This document shows, in pieces, positions 1 to 8,538 of a stretch of 64,000 bases of DNA. The stretch lies in contig NZ_PWAA01000022.1 in NCBI RefSeq assembly GCF_003031585.1, positions 290,935-354,934 of the forward strand, given 5' to 3'. The position numbers and the translations under genes were made by a program. The notes below the pieces were generated by a model. It did no database searches. It was given only the letters and a program-made list of their open reading frames with translations, and was not told the origin of the DNA. Position 1 is the stretch's first letter. Each line of letters begins with the position of its first letter. This DNA is from Thalassobius sp. I31.1 (lineage in GTDB: Bacteria; Pseudomonadota; Alphaproteobacteria; Rhodobacterales; Rhodobacteraceae).

Positions 1-16
1 TTCTGAACGCAAAAAG

Positions 17-48
17 AAAGCCCCGGTGAAGCAAATCACCGGGGCTTT
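17..48 (-). terminator. Rho-independent terminator of the leftward RTX-type gene
   Basis: A 13-bp perfect stem (AAAGCCCCGGTGA with its complement) and 6-nt loop are followed, on the minus strand, by a T-rich tract. It lies 22 bases beyond the stop codon of the gene at 71-1180. Its sequence is nearly the same as the terminator at 2656-2696. Confidence 0.9.
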
Positions 49-70
49 TATTTTACAGAAATCCGTCAGA

Positions 71-1180
71 TCAGGCGGGTGCTTCGGCCAAGAATACGCG
101 GGTTGCGATATTCGCAGCATTCAGTCCCACGCCATTGACCAGCGCAACCGTGTCGCCATTTACGATGATTTCAACACCACTGCCGACCTCGTTAAATGAG
201 ACTGCAGGCAAGCCGTCATCAGCGCCATAGGCGATCACAATTTCCTCGGTTGTCACATCAAAGTCAGCGATGCGGGCGTCATTGCCATCTTCAAGCCACG
301 TCCCCAGCGCAAAGAGATCGTCACCTTCACCGCCGGTCGCCACGTCACCATTGCCGATGTAGAGCACGTCATCACCCGCATTGCCGAACAGTTCATCCGC
401 CGCCGCGTTGGCTTCGCTACCACGGAAGCCGCTGGCTACAATGCCCCCGTCTTCAACGCTAAGATTATCGAACACACCTTCAAGGCCGTAAACTTCGTCA
501 GCACCAGACCCACCTTCCAGCGTGTCTTCACCTTCGCCACCGACAAGGACATCCTGGCCAGGGCCGCCCTTCAGCGTGTCGTTACCGGCATCCCCGAAGA
601 GGGTGTCAGCGCCACCGCCGCCACTGAGAAGGTCATCACCTTCACCGCCGTGCAGCGTGTCAACATGTTCACCGCCAAACAGATCATCGTTGCCGGCGCC
701 GCCCATCAGCGTATCAAGGCCATCGCCACCAAACAGATCGTCGTCATCGGCGCCACCGTCCAGTTCATCGGCACCCTTGCCGCCATCCAGAAGATCGTCA
801 CCGTCGTTACCAGACAGCGTATCCTTGCCGTCGCCACCGAAAAGACGGTCATCACCTTCACCACCATTCAGCGTGTCATAGCCACCGCCACCAAGCAGCG
901 TGTCATTGCCGGCATCGCCGTTCAGCGTGTCAGATCCAACGCCTGCAAACAGGTCGTCATCGCCGTCCCCGCCGTTCAGGGTATCGGATCCGTTTTTCCC
1001 GTGCAGGATATCATCACCATCCATACCGTTCAGAGTATCGCCGCCACCGGTTCCTTCCAGTGTGTCATTCCCGCTGGTACCGTCCTGAGTTTCGTTCGCG
1101 TTGCCGCCAGAATTAGAATCTGAATCAAAGATTTCACTGATGGCCCAGCCGCCCAACAGCAGGCCAATCACACCCATCAT
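71..1180 (-). CDS. RTX-type calcium-binding repeat protein, copy 1
   Basis: The 369-aa product starts with a short hydrophobic segment (residues 2-17, MGVIGLLLGG...), then has about 20 glycine- and aspartate-rich nonapeptide repeats of the GGxGxDxLxG type from roughly residue 33 to 230. These normally bind calcium and form a parallel beta roll in proteins exported by type I secretion. A repeat-free C-terminal region of about 130 residues ends in EAPA. No protease, lipase or other catalytic domain is visible. The SD sequence GGAAGGA lies 9 bases before the first of two adjacent ATGs (1180 and 1177). It is a close paralogue of the divergent gene at 1536-2633. The secretion route and target are inferred; no type I exporter is present here. 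Confidence 0.85.
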   Translation of the reverse strand: MMGVIGLLLGGWAISEIFDSDSNSGGNANETQDGTSGNDTLEGTGGGDTLNGMDGDDILHGKNGSDTLNGGDGDDDLFAGVGSDTLNGDAGNDTLLGGGGYDTLNGGEGDDRLFGGDGKDTLSGNDGDDLLDGGKGADELDGGADDDDLFGGDGLDTLMGGAGNDDLFGGEHVDTLHGGEGDDLLSGGGGADTLFGDAGNDTLKGGPGQDVLVGGEGEDTLEGGSGADEVYGLEGVFDNLSVEDGGIVASGFRGSEANAAADELFGNAGDDVLYIGNGDVATGGEGDDLFALGTWLEDGNDARIADFDVTTEEIVIAYGADDGLPAVSFNEVGSGVEIIVNGDTVALVNGVGLNAANIATRVFLAEAPA

Positions 1181-1535
1181 AATAAACTATCCTTCCATAC
1201 CCATCGCGCAGAAATTCTTCGCGTACTCATTAACTACCGAAAACCGGCACTGATCTGGCCAAAGATAGCACCGCAGATTTCGTTATGCGATACTAATTCA
1301 CCAGAATTCAGGCTGTGGTCGCATTTTAGACAAGATTTGTGCTTTCAGTGCGCGCCGGAGGCTTCACCTGCCCCACTGTTTCTGTCGGGATACACCTTTA
1401 AGAGGTTTGTTTTTATGAGGCTCGCTCATAGGGGGATTAAATGTTAACCGTCAGTGAACACGGCCGATTCCCGGCTGAATGGATGATGAGTGCGCCTGGA
1501 TTTTCAGCGCGAAAATTTGTGAAAGGACAATTGGT
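1181..1535. other. Divergent intergenic region between the two RTX-type genes
   Basis: These 355 bases separate two head-to-head genes and must hold both promoters. The DNA is AT-richer than its surroundings. I see no gene, no strong palindrome and no convincing -35/-10 pair that I would place precisely. Confidence 0.6.
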
Positions 1536-2633
1536 ATGATTGGAATTCTGGGACTTCTGCTTGGCGTAGGGGCGCTTGGCGCGCTTATGGGATCCTCATC
1601 CGACGCGCCCTCTGGCGAAACGCTGGAAGGTACCAGTGGTGCCGATACGCTGGAAGGCACCGGTGGTGGCGATACTCTGATTGGCCTGGGTGGCGATGAC
1701 CTTCTGCACGGCTTTAATGGGTCCGATACGCTGAACGGTGGAGAAGGCAATGACCGTCTGAACGGTGGCGTTGGCTCTGACACGCTGAACGGCGATGATG
1801 GCAATGACGTGCTGATGGGCGGCGTTGGCAATGACACGCTGAACGGCAGTATTGGCGACGACCGTCTGTTTGGCGGTGATGACGATGATACGCTGTCTGG
1901 CGGCGATGATGCCGATCTTCTGGATGGTGGTACAGGTTCCGACCAACTGGATGGCGGCGATGGCGACGACAGACTGTTCGGTGGCGATGGTCTTGATGCG
2001 CTGATGGGCGGCGACGGGAATGATGAACTCTTTGGCAATGAAGGCGTTGACAAACTTGACGGCGGCGACGGCGATGACCTTCTCAATGGCGGAACCGGCG
2101 CAGATGTTCTCTTTGGTGGCGCAGGCGGGGACACGCTGAAAGGCGATGTTGGTAAAGATGTGCTTGTGGGTGGCGAAGGTGAAGACACGCTGGAAGGCGG
2201 TTCTGGCAATGACACGATTTATGGTCTTGAAGGTGTCTTCAATTCAGTCGGGAACGATGGCAATCAGATTGCCCTGAGCGGTTTCACCGGCAGCGAAACC
2301 AATGCTGCGGCTGATGAGCTGTTCGGGAACGCCAATGATGACACGCTTTACATGGGCAATGACGACGTTGCCAGCGGTGGCGACGGCAGTGACACATTTG
2401 TCGTGGGCACCTGGCTGCAAGACGGCAATGACGCACGTATCGCTGATTTCAACGACACAGATGATTCCGTACAGATCATGTATGCCGCAGCGGATGGCGC
2501 ACCGACTGTGACGTATAATGACCTTGGTTCCGGCGTTGAAATCATCGTGAATGGTGACACAGTTGCGCTGGTGACTGGCGCAACAGCAGCGGCGCTGGCC
2601 GCGAAGGTTTCTCTGGTCGAAGCACCGGCCTGA
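1536..2633 (+). CDS. RTX-type calcium-binding repeat protein, copy 2
   Basis: The 365-aa product starts MIGILGLLLGVGAL, a short hydrophobic N-terminus, followed by about 18 GGxGxDxLxGG repeats (about residues 35-225) and a repeat-free C-terminal region ending EAPA, as in copy 1. The ATG at 1536 was chosen because AAAGGA sits 8 bases upstream and the start aligns with copy 1; a longer frame from 1479 lacks support. The C-terminal parts of the copies align well (for example GSGVEIIVNGDTVALV in both), whereas the repeat blocks differ in places. No catalytic domain is visible. Like copy 1 it is probably an exported, calcium-dependent repeat protein of unknown role. Confidence 0.85.
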   Translation: MIGILGLLLGVGALGALMGSSSDAPSGETLEGTSGADTLEGTGGGDTLIGLGGDDLLHGFNGSDTLNGGEGNDRLNGGVGSDTLNGDDGNDVLMGGVGNDTLNGSIGDDRLFGGDDDDTLSGGDDADLLDGGTGSDQLDGGDGDDRLFGGDGLDALMGGDGNDELFGNEGVDKLDGGDGDDLLNGGTGADVLFGGAGGDTLKGDVGKDVLVGGEGEDTLEGGSGNDTIYGLEGVFNSVGNDGNQIALSGFTGSETNAAADELFGNANDDTLYMGNDDVASGGDGSDTFVVGTWLQDGNDARIADFNDTDDSVQIMYAAADGAPTVTYNDLGSGVEIIVNGDTVALVTGATAAALAAKVSLVEAPA

Positions 2634-2655
2634 TCTGATCAACAGTGACAAAACA

Positions 2656-2696
2656 AAAGCCCCGGTGAATTGCTTCACCGGGGCTTTCTATTTTTT
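2656..2696 (+). terminator. Rho-independent terminator of RTX-type copy 2
   Basis: A 14-bp perfect stem with a TTGC loop is followed by TTTCTATTTTTT. In transcript sense it matches the copy 1 terminator at 31 of 32 stem-loop positions, and GCGTTCAGAA follows both. Confidence 0.92.
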
Positions 2697-2724
2697 GCGT
2701 TCAGAACGATCTGAAAACGGTTGC

Positions 2725-2931
2725 TTAAAGCATACCCTCGCGCTGTGCTTTTTTACGAGCCAGCTTGCGGGAACGGCGAATTGCCTCAGCCTTACAACGC
2801 GCTTTCTTCTCAGACGGCTTCTCATAGGACTGACGAAGTTTCATCTCGCGGAAGACACCTTCACGCTGAAGTTTCTTCTTCAGAGCACGGAGCGCCTGAT
2901 CGACGTTGTTATCACGAACACTAACCTGCAT
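2725..2931 (-). CDS. rpsU: 30S ribosomal protein S21
   Basis: The 68-aa product begins [22 protein letters not shown] and continues into the basic tail typical of S21 ([12 protein letters not shown]). S21 is a small-subunit protein that helps mRNA engage the 16S 3' end. The length fits the alphaproteobacterial family. An AAAGGTGGT element precedes the ATG at 2931. The gene converges with RTX copy 2 and diverges from coq9. Confidence 0.95.
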   Translation of the reverse strand: MQVSVRDNNVDQALRALKKKLQREGVFREMKLRQSYEKPSEKKARCKAEAIRRSRKLARKKAQREGML

Positions 2932-3095
2932 GTGGTTTACACCACCTTTCTAAGTTGGATTTGCAAAATTGCAGGAACACGGCCCTATACCAACGAATCT
3001 GTGCTTTGTCCAGTTTTGTACATCTGCGGCATTGCGGGGCTTTCCATTTCGCCTGCACGCGCGATAAGGTGGCATCAGTTATGCAGGAGCACGCC

Positions 3096-3773
3096 ATGAC
3101 CGAACCTCTCAGAACCCGTCTGCTTCACGCGATTACGCCCCATGTTATCTTTGACGGCTGGGGGCCGGAAAGCTTTGCCATGGCGGCGGATGATTGCGAT
3201 GTGACCCTTACAGACGCCAATGCAGCCTGTCCGCGCGGGGCGCTGGATCTGGCGGTGGATTTCCATAAGGCGGGCGATGCGCAGATGCTGGCGGCAGCAG
3301 ATGAAATGCCCCTGGCTGATATGCGCATTCGCGATCGTGTGGCGGCGCTGGTGATGGCCCGGCTTGAAGCCGCGGAAGACAAAGAACTGGTGCGGCGGGG
3401 ATCTTCCCTTTTCGCCCTGCCGGGAAATGCGTCGGAAGGTGCAGCCCTGATCTGGGGTACGGCGGATGCGATCTGGACGGCGCTGGGCGATACATCAGAA
3501 GACGGTAACTGGTATTCCAAACGCGCGGTGCTGTCGGGGGTTTATGGATCCACCGTGCTGTACTGGCTGGGCGATGATGCCGCAGATCATCAGGCCACAC
3601 GTGAATTCCTGGATCGCCGGATTGAGAACGTCATGCAGTTTGAAAAGGCCAAAGCCCAGGCGCAGAAACTGCCCTTTGTCGGCGGGCTGATCAGTTCCGT
3701 CATGAGCAACATCAAAGCCCCGGGCACCGCCACGCGCGATGATCTGCCGGGCACAATGAACAACAGGACTTAA
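3096..3773 (+). CDS. COQ9 family protein, ubiquinone biosynthesis accessory
   Basis: The 225-aa product has the COQ9 C-terminal signature, including FLDRRIENVMQFEKAKAQAQ near residues 178-198, and a TetR-like helical N-terminus. COQ9 proteins bind lipids and support the COQ7-type hydroxylation step of ubiquinone synthesis. The start at 3096 was preferred over ATG 3081 and over frames from 2955 because AGGAG (3085-3089) lies 6 bases upstream. The quinone oxidoreductase gene starts one base after the stop codon, so the two are probably cotranscribed. Confidence 0.88.
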   Translation: MTEPLRTRLLHAITPHVIFDGWGPESFAMAADDCDVTLTDANAACPRGALDLAVDFHKAGDAQMLAAADEMPLADMRIRDRVAALVMARLEAAEDKELVRRGSSLFALPGNASEGAALIWGTADAIWTALGDTSEDGNWYSKRAVLSGVYGSTVLYWLGDDAADHQATREFLDRRIENVMQFEKAKAQAQKLPFVGGLISSVMSNIKAPGTATRDDLPGTMNNRT

Positions 3774-3774
3774 T

Positions 3775-4761
3775 ATGACATTGCCAACCGAAATGCGCGC
3801 CGTCGAAATCACTGAACTCGGCGCGCCAGAGGTGCTGAAACCCTGCACACGCCCCGTGCCACAGCCCCGCGCAGGCGAGGTTCTGTTGCGCCTGGAATAT
3901 GCCGGTGTGAACCGTCCGGATGCGCTGCAACGCGCGGGCAAATACGCACCTCCGCCCACGGCATCTGATCTGCCGGGCCTTGAAGGCGCGGGCGAAGTCG
4001 TGGCCCTGGGCGATGGCGTCACCGGGCTTTCCATCGGTGACAAGGTCTGCGCCCTGCTGCCCGGTGGCGGCTATGCGGAATATGTTGCACCCCCCGCCGC
4101 CCACTGCCTGCCTGTGCCCGATGGCATGTCGATGGCGGAAGCGGCCTGCATCCCGGAAAACTACTTCACCGTCTGGTCGAATGTCTTCATGCGCGGTGGG
4201 CTGAAAGCGGGCGAACGTTTCCTTGTGCATGGCGGATCTTCCGGCATTGGCACAACCGCGATCCAGCTGGCGCATGCGTTTGGTGCGCGGGTGTTCACCA
4301 CGGCGGGCAATGAGACAAAATGTGCGGTCTGTTCTGATCTGGGGGCAGAGCGTGCGATCAACTATCGCGAGGAAGATTTTGTGTCCGTTGTGAAGGGCGA
4401 GGGCGGGGCAGATCTGATCCTTGATATGGTTGGCGGCAGCTATATCGCCCGCAATATCAAAACCCTCGTGCCGGAAGGCCGCATGGTGCATATCGCCTTT
4501 CTTGAGGGCCCGATGGCTGAGATCAACTTTGCCCAGATCATGGCGAAACGCCTGACCGTCACCGGTTCCACCCTGCGCCCGCAAAGCGACCTAGCGAAAG
4601 CGCGCATTGCCGATGAGCTGCGCGAACAGGTCTGGCCGCTGCTGAATGCAGGCAAGCTGCAAGTCGTGATGGATTCCACATTCGCGCTGGATGACGCCGC
4701 CAAAGCCCACGCCTGGATGGAGACCTCCAACCACATCGGAAAGATTGTGCTGAAGGTGTAA
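3775..4761 (+). CDS. NAD(P)H:quinone oxidoreductase, zinc-type alcohol dehydrogenase superfamily (PIG3-like)
   Basis: The 328-aa protein is a medium-chain dehydrogenase/reductase of the quinone oxidoreductase branch. The N-terminal GroES-like half contains YAGVNRPDALQRAGKYAPPP, and the Rossmann half has the nucleotide motif VHGGSSGIGTTAIQLA near residues 146-161. The zinc-binding cysteines of true alcohol dehydrogenases are absent. Members reduce quinones or related carbonyls with NADPH in the cytosol. It directly follows coq9 with AGGA upstream of its ATG, which fits a quinone-linked unit, though the substrate is not predictable. Confidence 0.9.
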   Translation: MTLPTEMRAVEITELGAPEVLKPCTRPVPQPRAGEVLLRLEYAGVNRPDALQRAGKYAPPPTASDLPGLEGAGEVVALGDGVTGLSIGDKVCALLPGGGYAEYVAPPAAHCLPVPDGMSMAEAACIPENYFTVWSNVFMRGGLKAGERFLVHGGSSGIGTTAIQLAHAFGARVFTTAGNETKCAVCSDLGAERAINYREEDFVSVVKGEGGADLILDMVGGSYIARNIKTLVPEGRMVHIAFLEGPMAEINFAQIMAKRLTVTGSTLRPQSDLAKARIADELREQVWPLLNAGKLQVVMDSTFALDDAAKAHAWMETSNHIGKIVLKV

Positions 4762-4770
4762 TCGAACCCA

Positions 4771-4866
4771 CTGTTCGGGCTGCAAGCCCGGACAGCCCCC
4801 GACCCTCCCGTTTTGCCGCAGGCAAACTTACAGTTTGACGGGAGGGGGCTTCACCCCCACCCAGGG
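4771..4866. repeat. Composite palindromic intergenic element
   Basis: Three hairpins are packed into about 80 bases. CTGTTCGGGCT/AGCCCGGACAG spans 4771-4795. CCCTCCCG/CGGGAGGG spans 4803-4846. TTTGCC/GGCAAA (4812-4826) is nested inside the second. This resembles an extragenic palindromic repeat. It lies between the ends of two convergent genes and may also act in transcript termination. Copy number cannot be judged from one window. Confidence 0.6.
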
Positions 4867-4887
4867 TCAGGAGCTGTCCTTTGTGGC

Positions 4888-5088
4888 TTACTCAGGCACC
4901 AGAGCATCTTCCAGACGACTTGGAAGAACAGAAGCAAATCGCTTACCGGTTTTCACCTCGGAAACACGCCCCTGGTTCATGCCGCCTAGGTGTGCAGCAA
5001 TTTGAGCATGGTTCCAGTCTGTCCCGTTGAGAAGAGCTTTGATTTTTGCCGCTCTGGCGGCTGTGAATTTTGGAGAATTACGTTTCAT
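4888..5088 (-). CDS. Small helix-turn-helix protein of unknown role
   Basis: A 66-aa reading frame starts MKRNSPKFTAARAAKIKALL behind a strong SD (GGAAGGAA, 7-8 bases upstream). Residues 27-50 (HAQIAAHLGGMNQGRVSEVKTGKR) look like a helix-turn-helix in which NQGRVSEVKTGK is the recognition helix, as in small resolvase- or XRE-like DNA-binding proteins. No other domain is present. It stands alone on the minus strand. Coding status is supported by the SD and motif; the target is unknown. Confidence 0.7.
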   Translation of the reverse strand: MKRNSPKFTAARAAKIKALLNGTDWNHAQIAAHLGGMNQGRVSEVKTGKRFASVLPSRLEDALVPE

Positions 5089-5424
5089 CGTAAGTTCCTT
5101 CCATTGGCCGGTTTACAAGAAGCGCGACCGAAGGGTATCCTCAACTTAGACTATAGAGGACGCCACCCTTCGTGATTCAGTGAATTGCATGGCCAGGACG
5201 CTCCACTTAATCAGATGCAAGGTTCCTCCTACAGAGCCTTGCATCGTCGCTTACAGCACCTTCCGATACTGCTAGCGCTAAAATACCGACCATGCCTAGG
5301 CATGGTCAACGGGTTTATCTTCACAAAATGCGAAATATGGTGGCTGTACGCCACTTACCCACTAAATACGGGGGTTCGTGGGGAATCTATATGTGATGAA
5401 ACGAATATGAGATTCGACTCACGT
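5089..5424. other. Non-coding spacer upstream of the small HTH gene
   Basis: No convincing gene occurs in these 336 bases, and the plus-strand frame across them lacks an SD. They contain a perfect 20-bp palindrome (5288-5307) and, near 5410, two overlapping GANTC sites (GATTCGACTC). The sequence is AT-richer than the surrounding genes. Confidence 0.6.
5288..5307. repeat. Perfect 20-bp palindrome with central CCTAGG
   Basis: GACCATGCCTAGGCATGGTC is its own reverse complement, with no loop. A loopless palindrome of this length suggests a dimeric protein site rather than an RNA hairpin. It lies about 200 bp upstream of the small HTH gene (4888-5088, minus) and downstream of the RNase T2 gene. 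Confidence 0.7.
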
Positions 5425-6075
5425 TCATCGCAAAACCTCAAACAATGCCCTCTCCGCCCGGCAGTCGCGGATGACGTCTTCGCCGCAGATGCGGGGTTCC
5501 ATATCCGGGGTCAGGCAGATGCGGACCTCCTGGATGTGATCACCCCGGCAGGTGACGGTCAGCATATCAGGCTCTAACGCAGGGTTTTCCTTCAGGAACG
5601 CCTCTTCCACCACACGGGCGGGCAGGCGCACGGTGTCATCAAGACGCCGGAAAACCGAAGGGCGGGTGACCTCGCCATATGCCTCGCGGGACAGCGCATA
5701 GTAATTGTCAGACGACAGCCCCGTGCAGCGCCCGTGTTTGTTCCACTGATGCCAAGCCAGCCCGGAGGTGCCCATAATATCCGCCATCTCTGCGGTATCC
5801 CCGCGCGTTGGATTGCGATGCGTGGTCGGGCAATAAGACGGCCAGCCCTGTTCATACTGCGGCCACAGCCCGTGCAGGATCCAGCCATGACCAGACCCAT
5901 TCTCGCATTGTGGCGAATTGCGTGCATCCCCCTCAAGCGCGCACCAGTTCGGCGACCAGGACAGGGCGAGAACATAGTAATCAAATTCCCCCGCGCGTTC
6001 GCCATCCGCCTGCGCGGCCCCGGCCAAACCCGCAAATGCCAGCACGAAAAATCCCAAAACCTTACAAATCTGCAT
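5425..6075 (-). CDS. Secreted ribonuclease T2 family protein
   Basis: The 216-aa precursor has a signal peptide (about residues 1-23, ending AQADG). Both T2 active-site blocks are present: HGLWPQ with catalytic His68, and WHQWNKHGRC with His114 and Lys113. Family members cleave RNA through 2',3'-cyclic phosphates in the periplasm or outside the cell. In the second block the usual acidic residue before W-x-K-H-G is Gln110, which may alter catalysis. Several cysteines suggest disulfides. GAGGAAAGAG precedes the ATG at 6075. It is divergent from trcR. Confidence 0.9.
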   Translation of the reverse strand: MQICKVLGFFVLAFAGLAGAAQADGERAGEFDYYVLALSWSPNWCALEGDARNSPQCENGSGHGWILHGLWPQYEQGWPSYCPTTHRNPTRGDTAEMADIMGTSGLAWHQWNKHGRCTGLSSDNYYALSREAYGEVTRPSVFRRLDDTVRLPARVVEEAFLKENPALEPDMLTVTCRGDHIQEVRICLTPDMEPRICGEDVIRDCRAERALFEVLR

Positions 6076-6219
6076 TTGCTCTTTCCTCTTTGACGCCTGG
6101 GTATTATATAGGGATCAAGTTCCCCGACAATGTGAACCCGCCTGGCTGGCAAAACTGCCACAGGCCGCCCTTTCCGGGGCATGGGAAAGCTTTGTCCTGA
6201 TGCATTAAGGAGAGGGCCC

Positions 6220-6978
6220 ATGGCCAAACCAATTATGGCGAAAGCTACAGCTGTATGGCTGGTTGATAACACCACGCTCAGCTTCAAACAGATCGCTGAT
6301 TTCTGCCAGCTGCACGAGCTGGAAGTTCAGGGCATTGCGGATGGTGATGTTGCAACCGGCGTGAAAGGCTTTGACCCGATCGCGAACAATCAGCTGACCC
6401 AGGAAGAAATCACCGCCGCGGAAGAAAGCCCGCTGCACAAGCTGAAGCTGAAGTTCAACGCTGCCGCTGTTGGCGAAGAGAAACGCCGTGGCCCGCGTTA
6501 CACGCCGCTGTCTAAGCGCCAGGACCGTCCGGCGTCTATCCTGTGGCTGGTGAAATTCCACCCGGAACTGTCTGACGCGCAGGTGTCTAAACTGGTTGGC
6601 ACCACCAAGCCGACCATTCAGGCGATCCGCGAACGCACCCACTGGAACATCGCCAACATTCAGCCGATTGATCCGGTTGCTCTGGGCCTGTGTAAACAGT
6701 CTGAGCTGGATAAAGCTGTTCAGAAAGCGAACGAGAAGAAAGCCCGTGAAGGCGCTGTGATGTCCGATGAGGAACGTCGCAAGCTTGTGTCCACAGAACA
6801 AAGCCTGGGTCTGGAAGAAGAACCCAAAATGCCAAGCGCGATTGAAGGCCTCGAAGCCTTCAGCCTGGGTGGCGCAGACATCATCGAGCAGGATGAAGAT
6901 GATCGCAAAGACAGCGATTTCGCGGATGCGGACAGCTTCTTCAACCTGCCCGAAGGCGACGGCGAAGAGCAGCCATAA
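6220..6978 (+). CDS. trcR: Cell-cycle transcriptional regulator TrcR (DUF1013)
   Basis: The 252-aa protein begins MAKPIMAKATAVWLVDNTTL and carries the DUF1013 core, including RRGPRYTPLSKRQDRPASIL and a helix-turn-helix stretch (SDAQVSKLVGTTKPTIQAIR, about residues 106-125). The family is restricted to alphaproteobacteria and was named TrcR in Rhodobacter/Caulobacter-type genomes as a cell-cycle regulator. The C-terminal 60 residues are acidic and probably disordered. The start at 6220 has AAGGAGAG upstream, whereas a longer frame from 6181 lacks an SD. A strong terminator follows. Confidence 0.93.
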   Translation: MAKPIMAKATAVWLVDNTTLSFKQIADFCQLHELEVQGIADGDVATGVKGFDPIANNQLTQEEITAAEESPLHKLKLKFNAAAVGEEKRRGPRYTPLSKRQDRPASILWLVKFHPELSDAQVSKLVGTTKPTIQAIRERTHWNIANIQPIDPVALGLCKQSELDKAVQKANEKKAREGAVMSDEERRKLVSTEQSLGLEEEPKMPSAIEGLEAFSLGGADIIEQDEDDRKDSDFADADSFFNLPEGDGEEQP

Positions 6979-6999
6979 ACCTTACGATATTCCAAAGAA

Positions 7000-7028
7000 A
7001 AACCCGGGCAGGCCCCGGGTTTTTTTAT
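7000..7028. terminator. Bidirectional Rho-independent terminator between trcR and tctA
   Basis: AAACCCGGG and CCCGGGTTT form a 9-bp stem with a CAGGC loop. T-runs occur in both orientations, so it can end trcR (plus) and tctA (minus). Confidence 0.9.
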
Positions 7029-7055
7029 TGTGCATGTTGGGTATCAAACCAATTT

Positions 7056-8537
7056 TTATCTGGCCAGGCGGGTTCTTAAGACCGGGACAATGATCAGGCC
7101 GGCTGCAATGATCAGCAAGCCAAGTGTCATGGGCCGTTCAAGGATGAAGGACACGCCGCCGTAAAGCTGCATCGAGCGCGAGAAATTGTCTTCCATCATG
7201 CCGCCCAGGATAAACCCAATCAACAGGGGGGGCAGCGGATAGTTGGCAAATTTCAACGCAATACCGCAGATACCGAACCCGACCAGCATAAGCAGTTCTG
7301 TCGCATTGTTCTGGCCGATGTAGGCCCCCATCAGTGTGAAAAACAGGATGAACGGGATCAGGAAGTTGCGCGGAATGGCCAGCAGTTTCGCGATATAGGG
7401 GATCAACGGCAGGTTTAAGATCAGCAGCACCAGGTTGCCGATGAACATGGACATAATAACGGCCCAGAAAATCTGCGGATCGTCGATCATCAGGCGTGGA
7501 CCCGGTGTAACGTTCAAAGCGATCAATGCGCCAAGAAGAATAGCCGTGGTGCCAGACCCGGGTATGCCCAGCGTCAACAGTGGTACGAAAGACCCCGTGC
7601 AGGCCGCGTTGTTCGCTGATTCCGGGGCCGCAAGCCCTTTGATGGATCCTTTTCCGAACTCATCCTGTTCATGTTTCGGGGCGATGTTGCGTTCCACCGC
7701 ATAGCCAAGGAAGGATGCGATTGTTGCACCAGCCCCCGGCAAGACACCAATAAAAAAGCCCTGAATAGACTGGCGGCCAATGACGGGCGTGATTGCACGT
7801 GCTTCGGCGCGTGTGATGCGCAGATCTTTGATTTCGCCGCCGTCATCGCCAAGGTTCTTTGGCTTCAGGATAAGGAAGACTGCTTCGGGCAGGGCAAACA
7901 TTGCCATGGCCAGTGTGATGAAGCCAAAGCCTGACTGCAGGTTCATGATGCCGCCTGTAAAGCGTGGCAGGTTAAACAATGCGCCTTCGCCCACGGTTGC
8001 CATGATCAGTCCAAGGGTCGTCATCAACAGTGCTTTGGTCACCTGACCTGGCCCCGTGAAAGCTGCGATGGCAGACAGACCAACAACCATCAGTGCGAAG
8101 TATTCCGGTGAATGGAACAGCAAGGCGACGGTCGACAGCATTGGCGCGAAGATCATCAACAGAATTGCGCCTATCGTGCCGCCTGCAAAACTGGCAATGG
8201 CGGCGATTGTCAGGGCCTTGCCAGCTTTACCCTGGCGCGCCATGGGATAGCCATCAAATGACGAGGCAACGGTTCCGGCCACTCCGGGTGCGTTAAGCAG
8301 GATTGAAGACGTCGATCCACCAAATATCGCGCCGTAGTAGACACCTGCCAGCAGGATCAAAGCGGCGGATGGATCACCCATGGTAATCGCGACAGGGATC
8401 ATGATCGCGATAATCGACATCGGGCCAAGTCCGGGCAACATGCCGATGAATGTGCCGATCAGGCAGCCGCCGATAACGACCAGTAAGTTTTGCAGAGACA
8501 GGGCCGTTTGCAGGCCAATTAAGATACCTTCAAGCAT
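7056..8537 (-). CDS. tctA: Tripartite tricarboxylate transporter large permease TctA
   Basis: The 493-aa integral membrane protein has about 12 hydrophobic segments and the TctA signature GTFIGMLPGLGPMSIIAIM near residues 25-43, plus the internal repeat GIPGSGTTAILLGALIAL. It forms the channel through which a carboxylate, delivered by the periplasmic TctC, is taken up with an ion gradient. ATG 8537 overlaps the tctB stop and has GGAG upstream; a longer frame to 8630 overlaps tctB and is rejected. Last gene of tctCBA. Confidence 0.95.
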   Translation of the reverse strand: MLEGILIGLQTALSLQNLLVVIGGCLIGTFIGMLPGLGPMSIIAIMIPVAITMGDPSAALILLAGVYYGAIFGGSTSSILLNAPGVAGTVASSFDGYPMARQGKAGKALTIAAIASFAGGTIGAILLMIFAPMLSTVALLFHSPEYFALMVVGLSAIAAFTGPGQVTKALLMTTLGLIMATVGEGALFNLPRFTGGIMNLQSGFGFITLAMAMFALPEAVFLILKPKNLGDDGGEIKDLRITRAEARAITPVIGRQSIQGFFIGVLPGAGATIASFLGYAVERNIAPKHEQDEFGKGSIKGLAAPESANNAACTGSFVPLLTLGIPGSGTTAILLGALIALNVTPGPRLMIDDPQIFWAVIMSMFIGNLVLLILNLPLIPYIAKLLAIPRNFLIPFILFFTLMGAYIGQNNATELLMLVGFGICGIALKFANYPLPPLLIGFILGGMMEDNFSRSMQLYGGVSFILERPMTLGLLIIAAGLIIVPVLRTRLAR

Positions 8538-8538
8538 A

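Noticed and set aside
1451..2215. Long minus-strand open frame across RTX copy 2 rich in Ser-Pro repeats
   Set aside because: It is the antisense of the Gly/Asp repeats; the real gene on the plus strand has an SD and a paralogue.
5185..5577. Plus-strand frame between the small HTH gene and RNase T2
   Set aside because: Runs antisense into the RNase T2 C-terminus and has no SD.
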